Assembly: GCF_037076345.1 (NCBI RefSeq)
Contig: NZ_AP024702.1
Coordinates: forward strand, 3,472,001-3,536,000
Length of the DNA stretch: 64,000 nt
DNA from: Haloferula helveola
GTDB lineage: Bacteria; Verrucomicrobiota; Verrucomicrobiia; Verrucomicrobiales; Akkermansiaceae
Direction of reading: 5' to 3'
Part shown: positions 10,885 through 18,325 of the stretch, piece after piece
How positions within the stretch are numbered: the first letter of the stretch is position 1
Layout of the letters: each line of letters opens with the position of its first letter
The notes under the pieces: model-generated
Databases searched by the model: none
Told to the model about the DNA's origin: nothing
The model's input: only the letters and a program-made list of their open reading frames with translations
Program-made: the position numbers and the translations under genes

Positions 10885-11619
10885 GTGACCGAGGAAAATC
10901 GCGAAAAGTTTCAGCGTGGCCTGGCCCTGTTCGACTTCGACGGGACGCTGATCCCGTGGGATACGCAGGTGATATTCGCCAACTGCGTGCTCAAGCGCGA
11001 GCCGCTGCGCCGGTCGTATCTGGCTCTGTTCGCGCTTTTCGCCCCGCTTTACAAGATCCTCGGTGATGAAGGTCTGAAGCGGGTTTTCCTGAGCTACCTG
11101 TGGCGGGTCGAACGGCCGCAGCTCGAGGAGTGGGTGCGTGGCTGGGTCGCGGAGTGGGTGCCCGACCGCTGCTACGCCGCTGTGGTGGAAAAGCTGGAGG
11201 CTCACAAGGCGGCGGGGCACCTGACTGTGCTCGCATCGGCCAGTCCGGAATTTTACGTCCGGGAGGTCGGCCGCGTCCTTGGCTTCGACCTCGCGCTCGG
11301 CACCGTGGTCGAACAGGACGGGCCGATGCGGCTCTTCCCCGACCTGACGAATCACAAAGGTGAGCAGAAAGTACGACGTTTGTCGGAAATCATCGGAACT
11401 CCCGGTATGCGGGGTTGGGCCGGAAGCCATGGTTATACCGATAGCACCGCCGACCTGCCGATGATGCTCGCCTGTCAGCAGGGCACCGTGGTCAATCCGT
11501 CCGAGCGGCTGACGGCGATTGCCGAGGACCGGGGCTGGGAGATCCTTCGGCCGGAGGTGCCTTGGAAGGGCAAAGTCGACAAGATCCGGCAGATTTTGCG
11601 ATTCGCTGCCGGGATCTGA
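10885..11619 (+). CDS. HAD-IB family phosphatase
   Basis: A 244-residue haloacid dehalogenase-type phosphatase starting with GTG. Motif I is 'LFDFDGTLIPWD', with the two catalytic Asp; motif II is 'LTVLASASPEFY'; motif III/IV is 'GYTDSTADLPMM'. The arrangement is that of the SerB-like HAD-IB group, which acts on small phosphate esters such as phosphoserine or lipid-linked phosphates. The helical cap ('YLALFALFAPLYKILG') is hydrophobic, which favours a membrane-near substrate. Exact substrate not deducible. Confidence 0.85.
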   Translation: MTEENREKFQRGLALFDFDGTLIPWDTQVIFANCVLKREPLRRSYLALFALFAPLYKILGDEGLKRVFLSYLWRVERPQLEEWVRGWVAEWVPDRCYAAVVEKLEAHKAAGHLTVLASASPEFYVREVGRVLGFDLALGTVVEQDGPMRLFPDLTNHKGEQKVRRLSEIIGTPGMRGWAGSHGYTDSTADLPMMLACQQGTVVNPSERLTAIAEDRGWEILRPEVPWKGKVDKIRQILRFAAGI

Positions 11620-11662
11620 CCATTCGCTTCGCCTGCGGAACGGGGTCTGCTTGGATCGCCGC

Positions 11663-12868
11663 ATGAGGCCATGGCTCGCTCTGACCGTTGCGGTCGGAAT
11701 CGCTTCCGGCTCCGAAGGCGATTGGTGCTGGAGCATTCCCGCGGATGCCGGCGTGGTGGTGAACTCGCCGGAATCTCCGTGGTTGCAGCAGCTCCGTCTC
11801 GGTGCCTACGCGCATCACCACTCGGCATTTGTCGACGGAGAAGCCGCCGGATCGGACTTCTGGTATGGCCGCGGATCGGACTGGCGGCGGATGCGTGCCA
11901 CGGTCCAGGCCTGGGCGTTGGGATGCCTCGGCTTCACCGTGCACGCCAACGTGGTCGAGGACGAAGGTCGCAAGGGAGGCGGCGTGGAGTTCGACTACCA
12001 AGGCCTGTTCCTCGCGTGGGCCGAACTCGACCTGAAGAAGCTGGTGCCAGCCGTGCCGCTCGACACGTGGTCGGTCGGCTACGGCAAGCGCAAGCTCAAG
12101 GAGCTCAACGAGGAGATGGACACCTCGATCAATGCGATCCTGACGGTCGAGCGCTCGTCGTTCGCTGCCCAGCTCGTGCCTTTTCGGCAAGCCACCGGCA
12201 CCACCGGGATCTGGACCAGCGGGAGTCTGGGGAGGCATCGGTTTCTTGTCGGGCTCTACACCACCGATGCCTCGCGCGAGTTCGGCAACTGGACCGACGG
12301 CACCCTGTTGGTCGGTGGTTGGTCGATGGATTTCTCGAAGGAACTCGGCCTCGACGAAGCGCTGTTCACGATCGGCGGGGGTGTGCAGGACGTCGACGGT
12401 CGTGACGAGGTGTACTCGCCGTGGGAGTGGGTGATCACCCCGTGGGCGAGGCTGCGGGGTGAGTGCTGGGCATTGAGGGTCAGTGCCGCTTTCGGAGAGA
12501 ACGAAGGCCCGTCGAATACGACCGGTGGAGCCTTCTACGGATTCACCGTGATGCCATCGTATCAGTTGGTGAAGGACCGGCTCGAGGCGGTGATGCGATA
12601 TCAATTCGTCGGATCCGAGGCGCCGCGCGGTGTGCAGCTTACCAGCCGCTATGTCCGCGAGGCCGGCCTGTCGGCCAACGAGGGGATTCCGTTACTCGCC
12701 GCCGGGCGCGGCGACGAGTTGCAGTCGCTCTACGGCGGACTCGTGTGGACGATCTGCCCGAAACGCCTGACGGTTCTCGCGGGACTCGAATGGGAGCGCT
12801 TGGAGTCGCGGGACCGGGAGATCTACTCCGGCCTTACCGGATGGTTTTCGACGCGCGTGATCTTCTGA
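11663..12868 (+). CDS. Secreted porin-like outer-membrane protein
   Basis: A 401-residue protein with a short signal peptide (MRPWLALTVAVGIASGSEG). The rest consists of alternating aromatic and polar stretches with the terminal strand 'EIYSGLTGWFSTRVIF', ending in Phe as outer-membrane barrels do. Phrases such as 'LFLAWAELDLKKLVP' and 'WSVGYGKRKLKELNEEMDTS' recall phosphate-selective porin (OprO/OprP) relatives. ATG at 11663 precedes the signal peptide; the frame stays open upstream to 11519. Role inferred from barrel-like features only. Confidence 0.7.
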   Translation: MRPWLALTVAVGIASGSEGDWCWSIPADAGVVVNSPESPWLQQLRLGAYAHHHSAFVDGEAAGSDFWYGRGSDWRRMRATVQAWALGCLGFTVHANVVEDEGRKGGGVEFDYQGLFLAWAELDLKKLVPAVPLDTWSVGYGKRKLKELNEEMDTSINAILTVERSSFAAQLVPFRQATGTTGIWTSGSLGRHRFLVGLYTTDASREFGNWTDGTLLVGGWSMDFSKELGLDEALFTIGGGVQDVDGRDEVYSPWEWVITPWARLRGECWALRVSAAFGENEGPSNTTGGAFYGFTVMPSYQLVKDRLEAVMRYQFVGSEAPRGVQLTSRYVREAGLSANEGIPLLAAGRGDELQSLYGGLVWTICPKRLTVLAGLEWERLESRDREIYSGLTGWFSTRVIF

Positions 12869-12872
12869 TTTC

Positions 12873-13142
12873 TCAGAAAAGCAGAAGCTCGGGGGCCGCG
12901 ACCTGCCGCGGCTTCGGCTTGGCGAGGATCGCGTCGATCGCAGTGAGCTGGTCGAGAGTCGGAAGCAGGTCTTCTTCCTCAAGGACCCGGCGCAGCCAAC
13001 CGTTCCAGTAGTCGGCGCTGTTGCCCTCGCGCTGGGAAAGGATCAGCGCGACTTCGCTGAGGCGGCCGCTCGGCGCCAGCTGCTTGCGCGTGCGGCGCAG
13101 CCAACTTGCGAGGAACGGACGAGGGGGGCGGGAGGGAACCAC
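12873..13142 (-). CDS. Small hypothetical protein
   Basis: An 89-residue ORF with GTG start. The N-terminus is basic, and the middle 'LSEVALILSQREGNSADYWNGWLRRVLEEED' is helical. No family recognised. It follows ispF by 55 nt on the same strand and ends 4 nt from the convergent porin gene stop, which supports a real end. Start uncertain. Confidence 0.5.
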   Translation of the reverse strand: MVPSRPPRPFLASWLRRTRKQLAPSGRLSEVALILSQREGNSADYWNGWLRRVLEEEDLLPTLDQLTAIDAILAKPKPRQVAAPELLLF

Positions 13143-13197
13143 GGGCGGATACTACGGAAAGCCGAACTACCTGGCAAGTTGGGAGGCCGGTCTGCCG

Positions 13198-13662
13198 CTA
13201 TTTCACCTCGGCCACCGCCATCGCCGCGATGCCCTCGCGGCGCCCGATCGCCCCGAGCAGCTCGTTGGTCGTGGCCTTGATGCCGACCCGCTCGGGCGGC
13301 AGTCCGAGGGCCTGGCCGATGTTGGCCTGCATCGCCTCGCGGTGCGGCAGAATCTTCGGTGCTTCGGCGATCAGGGTGGCGTCGACGTTCACCAGCTCGT
13401 GGCCCTTGTCGCGGATCAGCTCCGCGGCCTTCTCGAGAATTTTCAGCGACGAGATATCCTTGCAGGACGGATCCCCCGGCGGAAACCAATGCCCGATGTC
13501 GGGCAGACCGAGCGCGCCGAGCACGGCGTCGGCGATCGCATGCGAAAGCACGTCGGCATCGGAATGTCCGTCGAGCCCGTGGGAGTGCGGAATTTCCACG
13601 CCGCCGAGGATCAGCGGGCGGCCTTCCGCGAAACGGTGGATATCGTAGCCGAGTCCGGTCAT
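13198..13662 (-). CDS. ispF: 2-C-methyl-D-erythritol 2,4-cyclodiphosphate synthase
   Basis: A 154-residue protein, the standard IspF length. It forms MEcPP in the MEP pathway of isoprenoid synthesis. 'GYDIHRF' gives the metal-binding Asp7 and His9; 'GLDGHSDADVLSHAIADAVLGA' and 'DIGHWFPPGD' are diagnostic. ATG at 13662 is the start because the conserved 'MTGLGYDIH' begins there; an in-frame extension upstream is encoded by heptamer repeats and is not conserved. Confidence 0.96.
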   Translation of the reverse strand: MTGLGYDIHRFAEGRPLILGGVEIPHSHGLDGHSDADVLSHAIADAVLGALGLPDIGHWFPPGDPSCKDISSLKILEKAAELIRDKGHELVNVDATLIAEAPKILPHREAMQANIGQALGLPPERVGIKATTNELLGAIGRREGIAAMAVAEVK

Positions 13663-13675
13663 GGACGGAGGCTGG

Positions 13676-13696
13676 AACATCGAACATCGAACGTCC
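13676..13696. repeat. Heptamer repeat upstream of ispF
   Basis: Units AACATCG, AACATCG, AACGTCC, immediately upstream of the ispF start codon. Confidence 0.7.
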
Positions 13697-13746
13697 AACC
13701 CCGACTTGGTCGGGGCGCGCATCGAATGTCGTCGCCACAATGCGGC

Positions 13747-14397
13747 TCAGCTTTCGGAGAAGCTCAGCCGGGGATCGAGCGTGTCCGGATCCGCGTATTC
13801 GAAGTGGAGGATCCGGCGGCGCGACGGTGCGGTCGACTTGGCCGACGCGTGGAGAATGAGAGGCGACATCAGCAGGATGTCCCCGGCGGAACACTCGCAC
13901 ACGAAAGGGGACTTGTCCGCCCACCGCCCGATCGACGGACGATCGAGTTTCCCCTCGCTGTGCGAACGCGGAATCACCTGCAGGGCGCCGTTGGTGGAGG
14001 GGGTGTCGTCGAGGTGGATCCGCAGGGTCCACATGCGCTCCAGGACTTCGAGCGGCGGTTGGACATGCACCGCCTCGTCCTTCCGCGACCAAGGTCCGTA
14101 GCCGTCGATCTCACGCTTGCCCGAGACCGTGATGGTCAGGTCCTGATGCCACGCGACGGGCCAGTTGTCCTCGGATGTCTTGTCGAAAAGGATGCTCCGG
14201 ACCGGCGTCATAGGCGCGGGAAGGAGTCCGAGAAGCCGCGGGTCGCGAGCAAGACGGCGGATTCGATCCGACTTGGCCAGCAGGCGCCTGACACATGGCT
14301 TTCCCGCGGCCTTCTGGATCGTGTCGGCCTCTTCCCGGAGATCCTCGAGTTCGTTCTCCGGAAGGATGCCCCGGAGCAGTTGGAAGCCGTCGCGCAC
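13747..14397 (-). CDS. Phytanoyl-CoA dioxygenase (PhyH) family protein
   Basis: About 216 residues if GTG at 14397 is used; the frame is open far upstream, but that part overlaps the inositol-phosphatase gene. The Fe(II)/2-oxoglutarate motif is visible: 'VAWHQDLTI' (HxD), the distal His in 'LILHASAKS', and 'RRRILHFEY' supplying the 2OG-binding Arg. 'GALQVIPRSHSEG' is typical of PhyH. These enzymes hydroxylate diverse small molecules or lipids. It starts 17 nt after the upstream gene, so they form an operon. Start codon uncertain. Confidence 0.82.
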   Translation of the reverse strand: MRDGFQLLRGILPENELEDLREEADTIQKAAGKPCVRRLLAKSDRIRRLARDPRLLGLLPAPMTPVRSILFDKTSEDNWPVAWHQDLTITVSGKREIDGYGPWSRKDEAVHVQPPLEVLERMWTLRIHLDDTPSTNGALQVIPRSHSEGKLDRPSIGRWADKSPFVCECSAGDILLMSPLILHASAKSTAPSRRRILHFEYADPDTLDPRLSFSES

Positions 14398-14414
14398 TTC
14401 GATGGCAAAGGGTT

Positions 14415-15161
14415 CTACAGCACTTCCTCGATAGGGATCAGGCCGTTGGTTGCGACGATCGCCCAGACGTCGTCCTTGTCGGCGGGAGCAAGGTCGACCT
14501 TTCCGCCGGCGGCTTCGACCAGCAACTTGCCGGCGGCGATGTCCCAGAGCGAAATACGGGACTCGACGTAGGCGTCGAGCCGTCCGCTCGCGATGTAGGC
14601 GAGGCCGAGTGCTGCCGATCCCATCATGCGCATCTTGCGGGCGCGGAGCGATGCCTTGCGGAAGCGCTCGAGTCCGATCTTGAGGGCTTCCTCGTCCTTG
14701 CCGCAGCCGATGAAGAGCGCGCACTCCTCGAGTCTCTCGCGCTTGCTGCAGGAGATCGGCCGGCCGTCGAGCATCGGCTGCCCGCCCTTCTCGACGGTCC
14801 ACGTTTCGCCAACGATCGGATCGTGGATCACTCCCAGGACAACCTCGCCATCGACGCGGAGAGCGATCGAGACGCAGAAGTGCGGGATGCCGTAGTAGAA
14901 GTTCACGGTGCCGTCGATGGGGTCGACGATCCACTGGCGATTCGAGTCCGGATTCCCGGCCAGGCCTTCCTCACCGTAGAACGCGTCGCCATCGCGGGCG
15001 CCGAGCAGGATGCCTTCGATCAGTTTTTGTGACTCCTTGTCGAGGGCGAGCTTGATGTCGTGGTGCGAGGCCTCGTCGACGGCGGCGTCGCTGCCGAAGT
15101 GCTGTTTGAGAAGCTTTCCCGCCTCGGTGGCGGCATGGACAGTGAGTTCGAGATCGGTCAC
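14415..15161 (-). CDS. Inositol monophosphatase family protein
   Basis: A 248-residue Mg-dependent phosphatase with 'FYGEEG' (Glu64/65), 'WIVDPIDGTVNF' (Asp80, Asp83) and 'SLWDIAAG' near residue 205, the three metal-binding motifs of the IMPase family. Members hydrolyse inositol phosphates, fructose-1,6-bisphosphate or PAP; SuhB is the closest bacterial name. It heads a run with the PhyH protein and ispF. Confidence 0.92.
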   Translation of the reverse strand: MTDLELTVHAATEAGKLLKQHFGSDAAVDEASHHDIKLALDKESQKLIEGILLGARDGDAFYGEEGLAGNPDSNRQWIVDPIDGTVNFYYGIPHFCVSIALRVDGEVVLGVIHDPIVGETWTVEKGGQPMLDGRPISCSKRERLEECALFIGCGKDEEALKIGLERFRKASLRARKMRMMGSAALGLAYIASGRLDAYVESRISLWDIAAGKLLVEAAGGKVDLAPADKDDVWAIVATNGLIPIEEVL

Positions 15162-15179
15162 GGGGAAAGGCTGGGCCGT

Positions 15180-15207
15180 GAATGACGAATGTCGAACGGC
15201 AAATGAC
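15180..15207. repeat. Heptamer repeat
   Basis: Units GAATGAC, GAATGTC, GAACGGC, AAATGAC, directly upstream of the inositol-phosphatase start codon. Confidence 0.7.
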
Positions 15208-15224
15208 GGCCGGGTCGCTCTCCC

Positions 15225-15719
15225 TCAGTTCTCGGACGGGTGGGGGTCGACGCGGTCGGCAACGCGGGTGATCTTCGCGGTCCGGTTCCACTCGCGGGTG
15301 TGCGCGACCACGAGGTCGGTCAGTTCGTCCCAATCGGTCGGGAGGAAGGAGTGGCGCACCAGACGGGTCCGGGTGATCCCGAACAATCCGGGAGCATGGA
15401 TGTCCATGTGATCCATGGTTTCGTCGATCTTGGAGACTTCCGCGAAGTTGAACGTGATGTGATTTCTGAACCCCGCGCGGAACGTTCCGACCCGAAACGG
15501 CTCGGCGAGTTTCTTGCGCATCGTCCTATACTGGGAGACGGCAAGGATCGAGAAGACCACGGTGCACGTCAGGTAAGTGGCGGTTCTCTGGTTCAACCAC
15601 ATGGCGAAATAGAGAAACGGCAGGCAGGCGAAAAAGATCTGCCAGATCCAGGACCGCAGAGGGACCTTCCTGCGGCAGGGGAACTCCCGGTCAGTTTCCT
15701 CGGAGGCGGTCGAATTCAT
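15225..15719 (-). CDS. Hypothetical membrane protein with PH-like cytoplasmic part
   Basis: A 164-residue protein with two hydrophobic segments (about residues 24-62) after a basic N-terminus and a polar C-terminal domain. No family recognised; the C-terminal part 'GLFGITRTRLVRHSFLPTDWDELTDLV' could be a small beta-rich domain. It stands alone between repeat clusters. Confidence 0.6.
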   Translation of the reverse strand: MNSTASEETDREFPCRRKVPLRSWIWQIFFACLPFLYFAMWLNQRTATYLTCTVVFSILAVSQYRTMRKKLAEPFRVGTFRAGFRNHITFNFAEVSKIDETMDHMDIHAPGLFGITRTRLVRHSFLPTDWDELTDLVVAHTREWNRTAKITRVADRVDPHPSEN

Positions 15720-15782
15720 GCCGGGTCAGCGGGAGGCGTTGATGGGCCTTTCAAAAACGGTCACGGCGTAAGGCTGTGACCT

Positions 15783-15915
15783 GACGGACAAATGTCGAAC
15801 GGCAAATCGGCCCGGAGTGGCGCTTTCCAAGCGCCATGAGTGGGCGCGGCGGTCTCCGACCGCGGGAGGCATCTTCGCGGCTGAAAGCCGCCGCGCCCAC
15901 TTATGGCTCCTGCAA
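15783..15915. repeat. Heptamers plus palindromic repeat cluster overlapping the coaB end
   Basis: Heptamers GACGGAC, AAATGTC, GAACGGC, AAATCGG at 15783-15810. An inverted repeat follows, AGTGGGCGCGGCGG (about 15838) against CCGCCGCGCCCACTT (about 15887), then the small palindrome TGGCTCCTGCAAGGAGCCA at about 15903-15921, which supplies the last codons of coaB. Confidence 0.7.
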
Positions 15916-16566
15916 GGAGCCACTCCCTTTCCGTGTCGCGGCGAGGACCTCGATTTCGCGGACGAGACGATGGGAAAGGTGATGCTTCTCGTCCTCGGGG
16001 ATCGCTTCGCTGTGGTTCGGGTAAACCAGCAGCAGTTCGTTGCGGTCGGACTCGAACCCGATGCCGGGCTTTGAAACGTCGTTGCCAATGATGAGGTCGC
16101 ACTGCTTGCGGACGAGTTTGCCGCGCGCGTGCTCCTCGAGGTTTTCGGTTTCCGCGGCGAAGCCGACGAGCGTGCCGGTGAAGTTCATTTTCGAGCGTGC
16201 CGAGCCGAGGATGTCGGGATTGCGGATCAGTTCGATGGTCATCGACTCACCCGACTTCTTGATTTTCTGATCGGGCGCGCTGGCCGGGCGGTAGTCGGCG
16301 ACCGCCGCGGCGAAGACGGCGGCATCCATCCGGAACAGATGACGCCCGACCGCCTCGAACATTTCGAGCGCCGTTTCCACCGGCACGAAGTCGATGCCGG
16401 GCGGCACGTCGAGATCGGTGGGCCCCGAGACCAGCAGCACGTGATGTCCGGCTTCCGCGAAGGCGGCGGCCAGTGCGTAGCCCATCTTGCCGGACGACCG
16501 GTTGCTCAGGTAGCGGACCGGGTCGAGCGGTTCGCGGGTCGGGCCGGCGGTGATGAGGACTTTCAA
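15901..16566 (-). CDS. coaB: Phosphopantothenate-cysteine ligase, standalone CoaB
   Basis: A 221-residue protein holding only the CoaB half of the usual CoaBC fusion. It couples phosphopantothenate with cysteine in CoA synthesis. 'ITAGPTREPLDPVRYLSN' and 'SSGKMGYALAAAF' begin the domain, and 'AAAVADYRPA' with 'QKIKK' follow. The start codon is TTG (16566), placed 3 nt after the Sel1 gene stop with no obvious ribosome-binding site, so translational coupling is likely. The final 'GSGSLQEP' is encoded by a palindromic repeat and may be a replaced terminus. No CoaC is in the window. Confidence 0.9.
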   Translation of the reverse strand: MKVLITAGPTREPLDPVRYLSNRSSGKMGYALAAAFAEAGHHVLLVSGPTDLDVPPGIDFVPVETALEMFEAVGRHLFRMDAAVFAAAVADYRPASAPDQKIKKSGESMTIELIRNPDILGSARSKMNFTGTLVGFAAETENLEEHARGKLVRKQCDLIIGNDVSKPGIGFESDRNELLLVYPNHSEAIPEDEKHHLSHRLVREIEVLAATRKGSGSLQEP

Positions 16567-16569
16567 GGG

Positions 16570-18114
16570 TCAGGGTTCCGTGGGCGCGGATTCCTCGGCT
16601 TCCGGTTTCTCGGGTTCCGCCGGGGTTTCCTCCTCCGCGGCAGGGGTCGACATCTTGAGCGCCTCGAGCTGCTTCTGGGCCTTGGCGAGGAGCTCGGGCG
16701 TCAACTTGCCGGAAAGTTCGCCAAGCAGCTTCTTGGCGTTCTCGTCGCCGCGTTCCACGGCGAGCGAGGCCAGCGCCCAGGCTTTCGGGAGGTCGGGCTC
16801 GGTACCGATGCCGGCAGCGTGCATCCGGGCGAGAGCGGCGGTGGCCGCGGCGTGGCCCTGATTGGCGGCGAGGGTGTAGAGTTCGCCGGCATTGTTGAGG
16901 TTGGCGGTCACGCCGACGCCGCGTTCGTAGAGTGTGGCGAGATTGTTCTGGGCGGTAGCGAGACCGGCCTTGGCGGCGCGGGTCAGCCAGACCGCGGCGG
17001 CCGGGGCGTCAGCCTTGCCGAGCTTGCCGGAGAGGTAGAGCAAGCCGAGTTCGTTCTGGGCAACCGGGATTCCTCCGTCGGCCGCGGCGACGAGGTGGCT
17101 GTAAATCTTGAGCGGTTCCGGTTCCTCGACCGATGACGCGAGGCGGGCGAGTTCGAGGTGGGCGGTCGCGCTGCCGGCTTCGGCGGCCTTTTCCAGCCAA
17201 TCGGTGGCGGCTTTCTTGTCGGTCTCGACGCCGACACCGTTGAAGAGCATCCCGGCGAGGCGGAGCATGCAGTCGGGTTGTTCCGCTTCCGCGCCCTTGA
17301 GGTAGGCGGCGTAGGCGGCCTTCTTGTCCTCCTTCACGTTCTCTTCGAAGTCACCGAGCGCGAGGTAAGCCATCGGCTGCTTCGCCTCGATCGCCTTGGC
17401 CAGCCACTCGCGACCCTTCTTCTCGTCGCGCAGTTCCTCGTCGCCGTTCAGCAAGCGTGACCCGAGCGGCAGGTAGGCGGCTTCCACTTCCTTGTCGGCC
17501 GCCTTCTGGAAAAGACCGAGCGCCTTCTTCTGGTCGGCCTTTTCGGGGAATCCGAAGTCGCCGCTGTAGAGGCGGGCGAGCAGCAGCAATGCGGCGGTGT
17601 CGCCGGACTCACTCGCGCTGCTCCACCACTTCACCGCCTGGTCGATGTCCGGCTTTTCGCTGAGCAGGCCGCGCAGATAGGCCTCACCGAGGATCCGACC
17701 GGCGGTGCCGGGGTCGGTCTTGGCGGCGGTCTCGAGGGCCTCGCGACCGGTCTGCTTTTCGGCATCGTCCTTCGAGTTGAGGAGGATCAGCGCGCGGCGG
17801 TAGGTGGCCTCCTTGTGATCCTTGGCGGCGGCCTGCTTGTAGAACTCGAGCGCGTTCTCTCGCGATGCCTCGATGCCTTGGCCGGTTTCGGAAGCGTAGC
17901 CGAGGAGGAAAAGGGCGTCGCCATTGCCTTCTTCGGCGAGTTTTCGGGCAGCCTCGACGCCGGCGGTGTGGCGGCCTTGGTTGAAGAGCTCGAGCGCTTC
18001 CTTGAGCGGGCCGTCCTCGACGTCGGGCAGGACGGCGGGAGTTTCGGGAGCGATGGGGTTTTCCTCGGCGAGGATGGGCATGCCGAGGGCGAGCAGAAGC
18101 AGCAGGGTTTTCAC
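16570..18114 (-). CDS. Secreted Sel1-repeat protein
   Basis: A 514-residue protein with GTG start and signal peptide (MKTLLLLLALGMPILA). Sel1/TPR-like repeats fill residues 40-480, e.g. 'ALFLLGYASETGQGIEASRENALEFYKQAAA' style units with recurring 'A...L..LY..G.GV..N...A'. The C-terminal tail is Pro/Glu-rich. Such proteins act as periplasmic or surface scaffolds. The coaB gene follows 3 nt downstream; a functional link to CoA synthesis is not implied. Confidence 0.85.
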   Translation of the reverse strand: MKTLLLLLALGMPILAEENPIAPETPAVLPDVEDGPLKEALELFNQGRHTAGVEAARKLAEEGNGDALFLLGYASETGQGIEASRENALEFYKQAAAKDHKEATYRRALILLNSKDDAEKQTGREALETAAKTDPGTAGRILGEAYLRGLLSEKPDIDQAVKWWSSASESGDTAALLLLARLYSGDFGFPEKADQKKALGLFQKAADKEVEAAYLPLGSRLLNGDEELRDEKKGREWLAKAIEAKQPMAYLALGDFEENVKEDKKAAYAAYLKGAEAEQPDCMLRLAGMLFNGVGVETDKKAATDWLEKAAEAGSATAHLELARLASSVEEPEPLKIYSHLVAAADGGIPVAQNELGLLYLSGKLGKADAPAAAVWLTRAAKAGLATAQNNLATLYERGVGVTANLNNAGELYTLAANQGHAAATAALARMHAAGIGTEPDLPKAWALASLAVERGDENAKKLLGELSGKLTPELLAKAQKQLEALKMSTPAAEEETPAEPEKPEAEESAPTEP

Positions 18115-18180
18115 GGGGGGAAGTTTGCGGGGGATTGCCGCGGGGGAAAGGGTGAATTGTGGATAGGGGGAAAGCCAAGG

Positions 18181-18310
18181 ACGGACCGCGAGCTTCAGCT
18201 CGCCCCGGTGCACGGGGGTATTGATCTCGAACTGGGTGGGGACCGGCTTCAAGCGGCCCCGGAAAGCCTTTGGTTCCGGGGCGCGAGTGGGCTCGCGCGG
18301 TCCGCTGTCG
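18181..18310. repeat. Cluster of two palindromic repeat families
   Basis: The inverted copy of the GAGCTGAAGCTC element is at 18181-18209, and GGGGCGCGAGTGGGCTCGCG at about 18278. The second family recurs at 31332, 48306, 49565 and 50953. They fill the gap between ppc and the Sel1 gene. Confidence 0.65.
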
Positions 18311-18325
18311 CTTCCCGATCCGACG

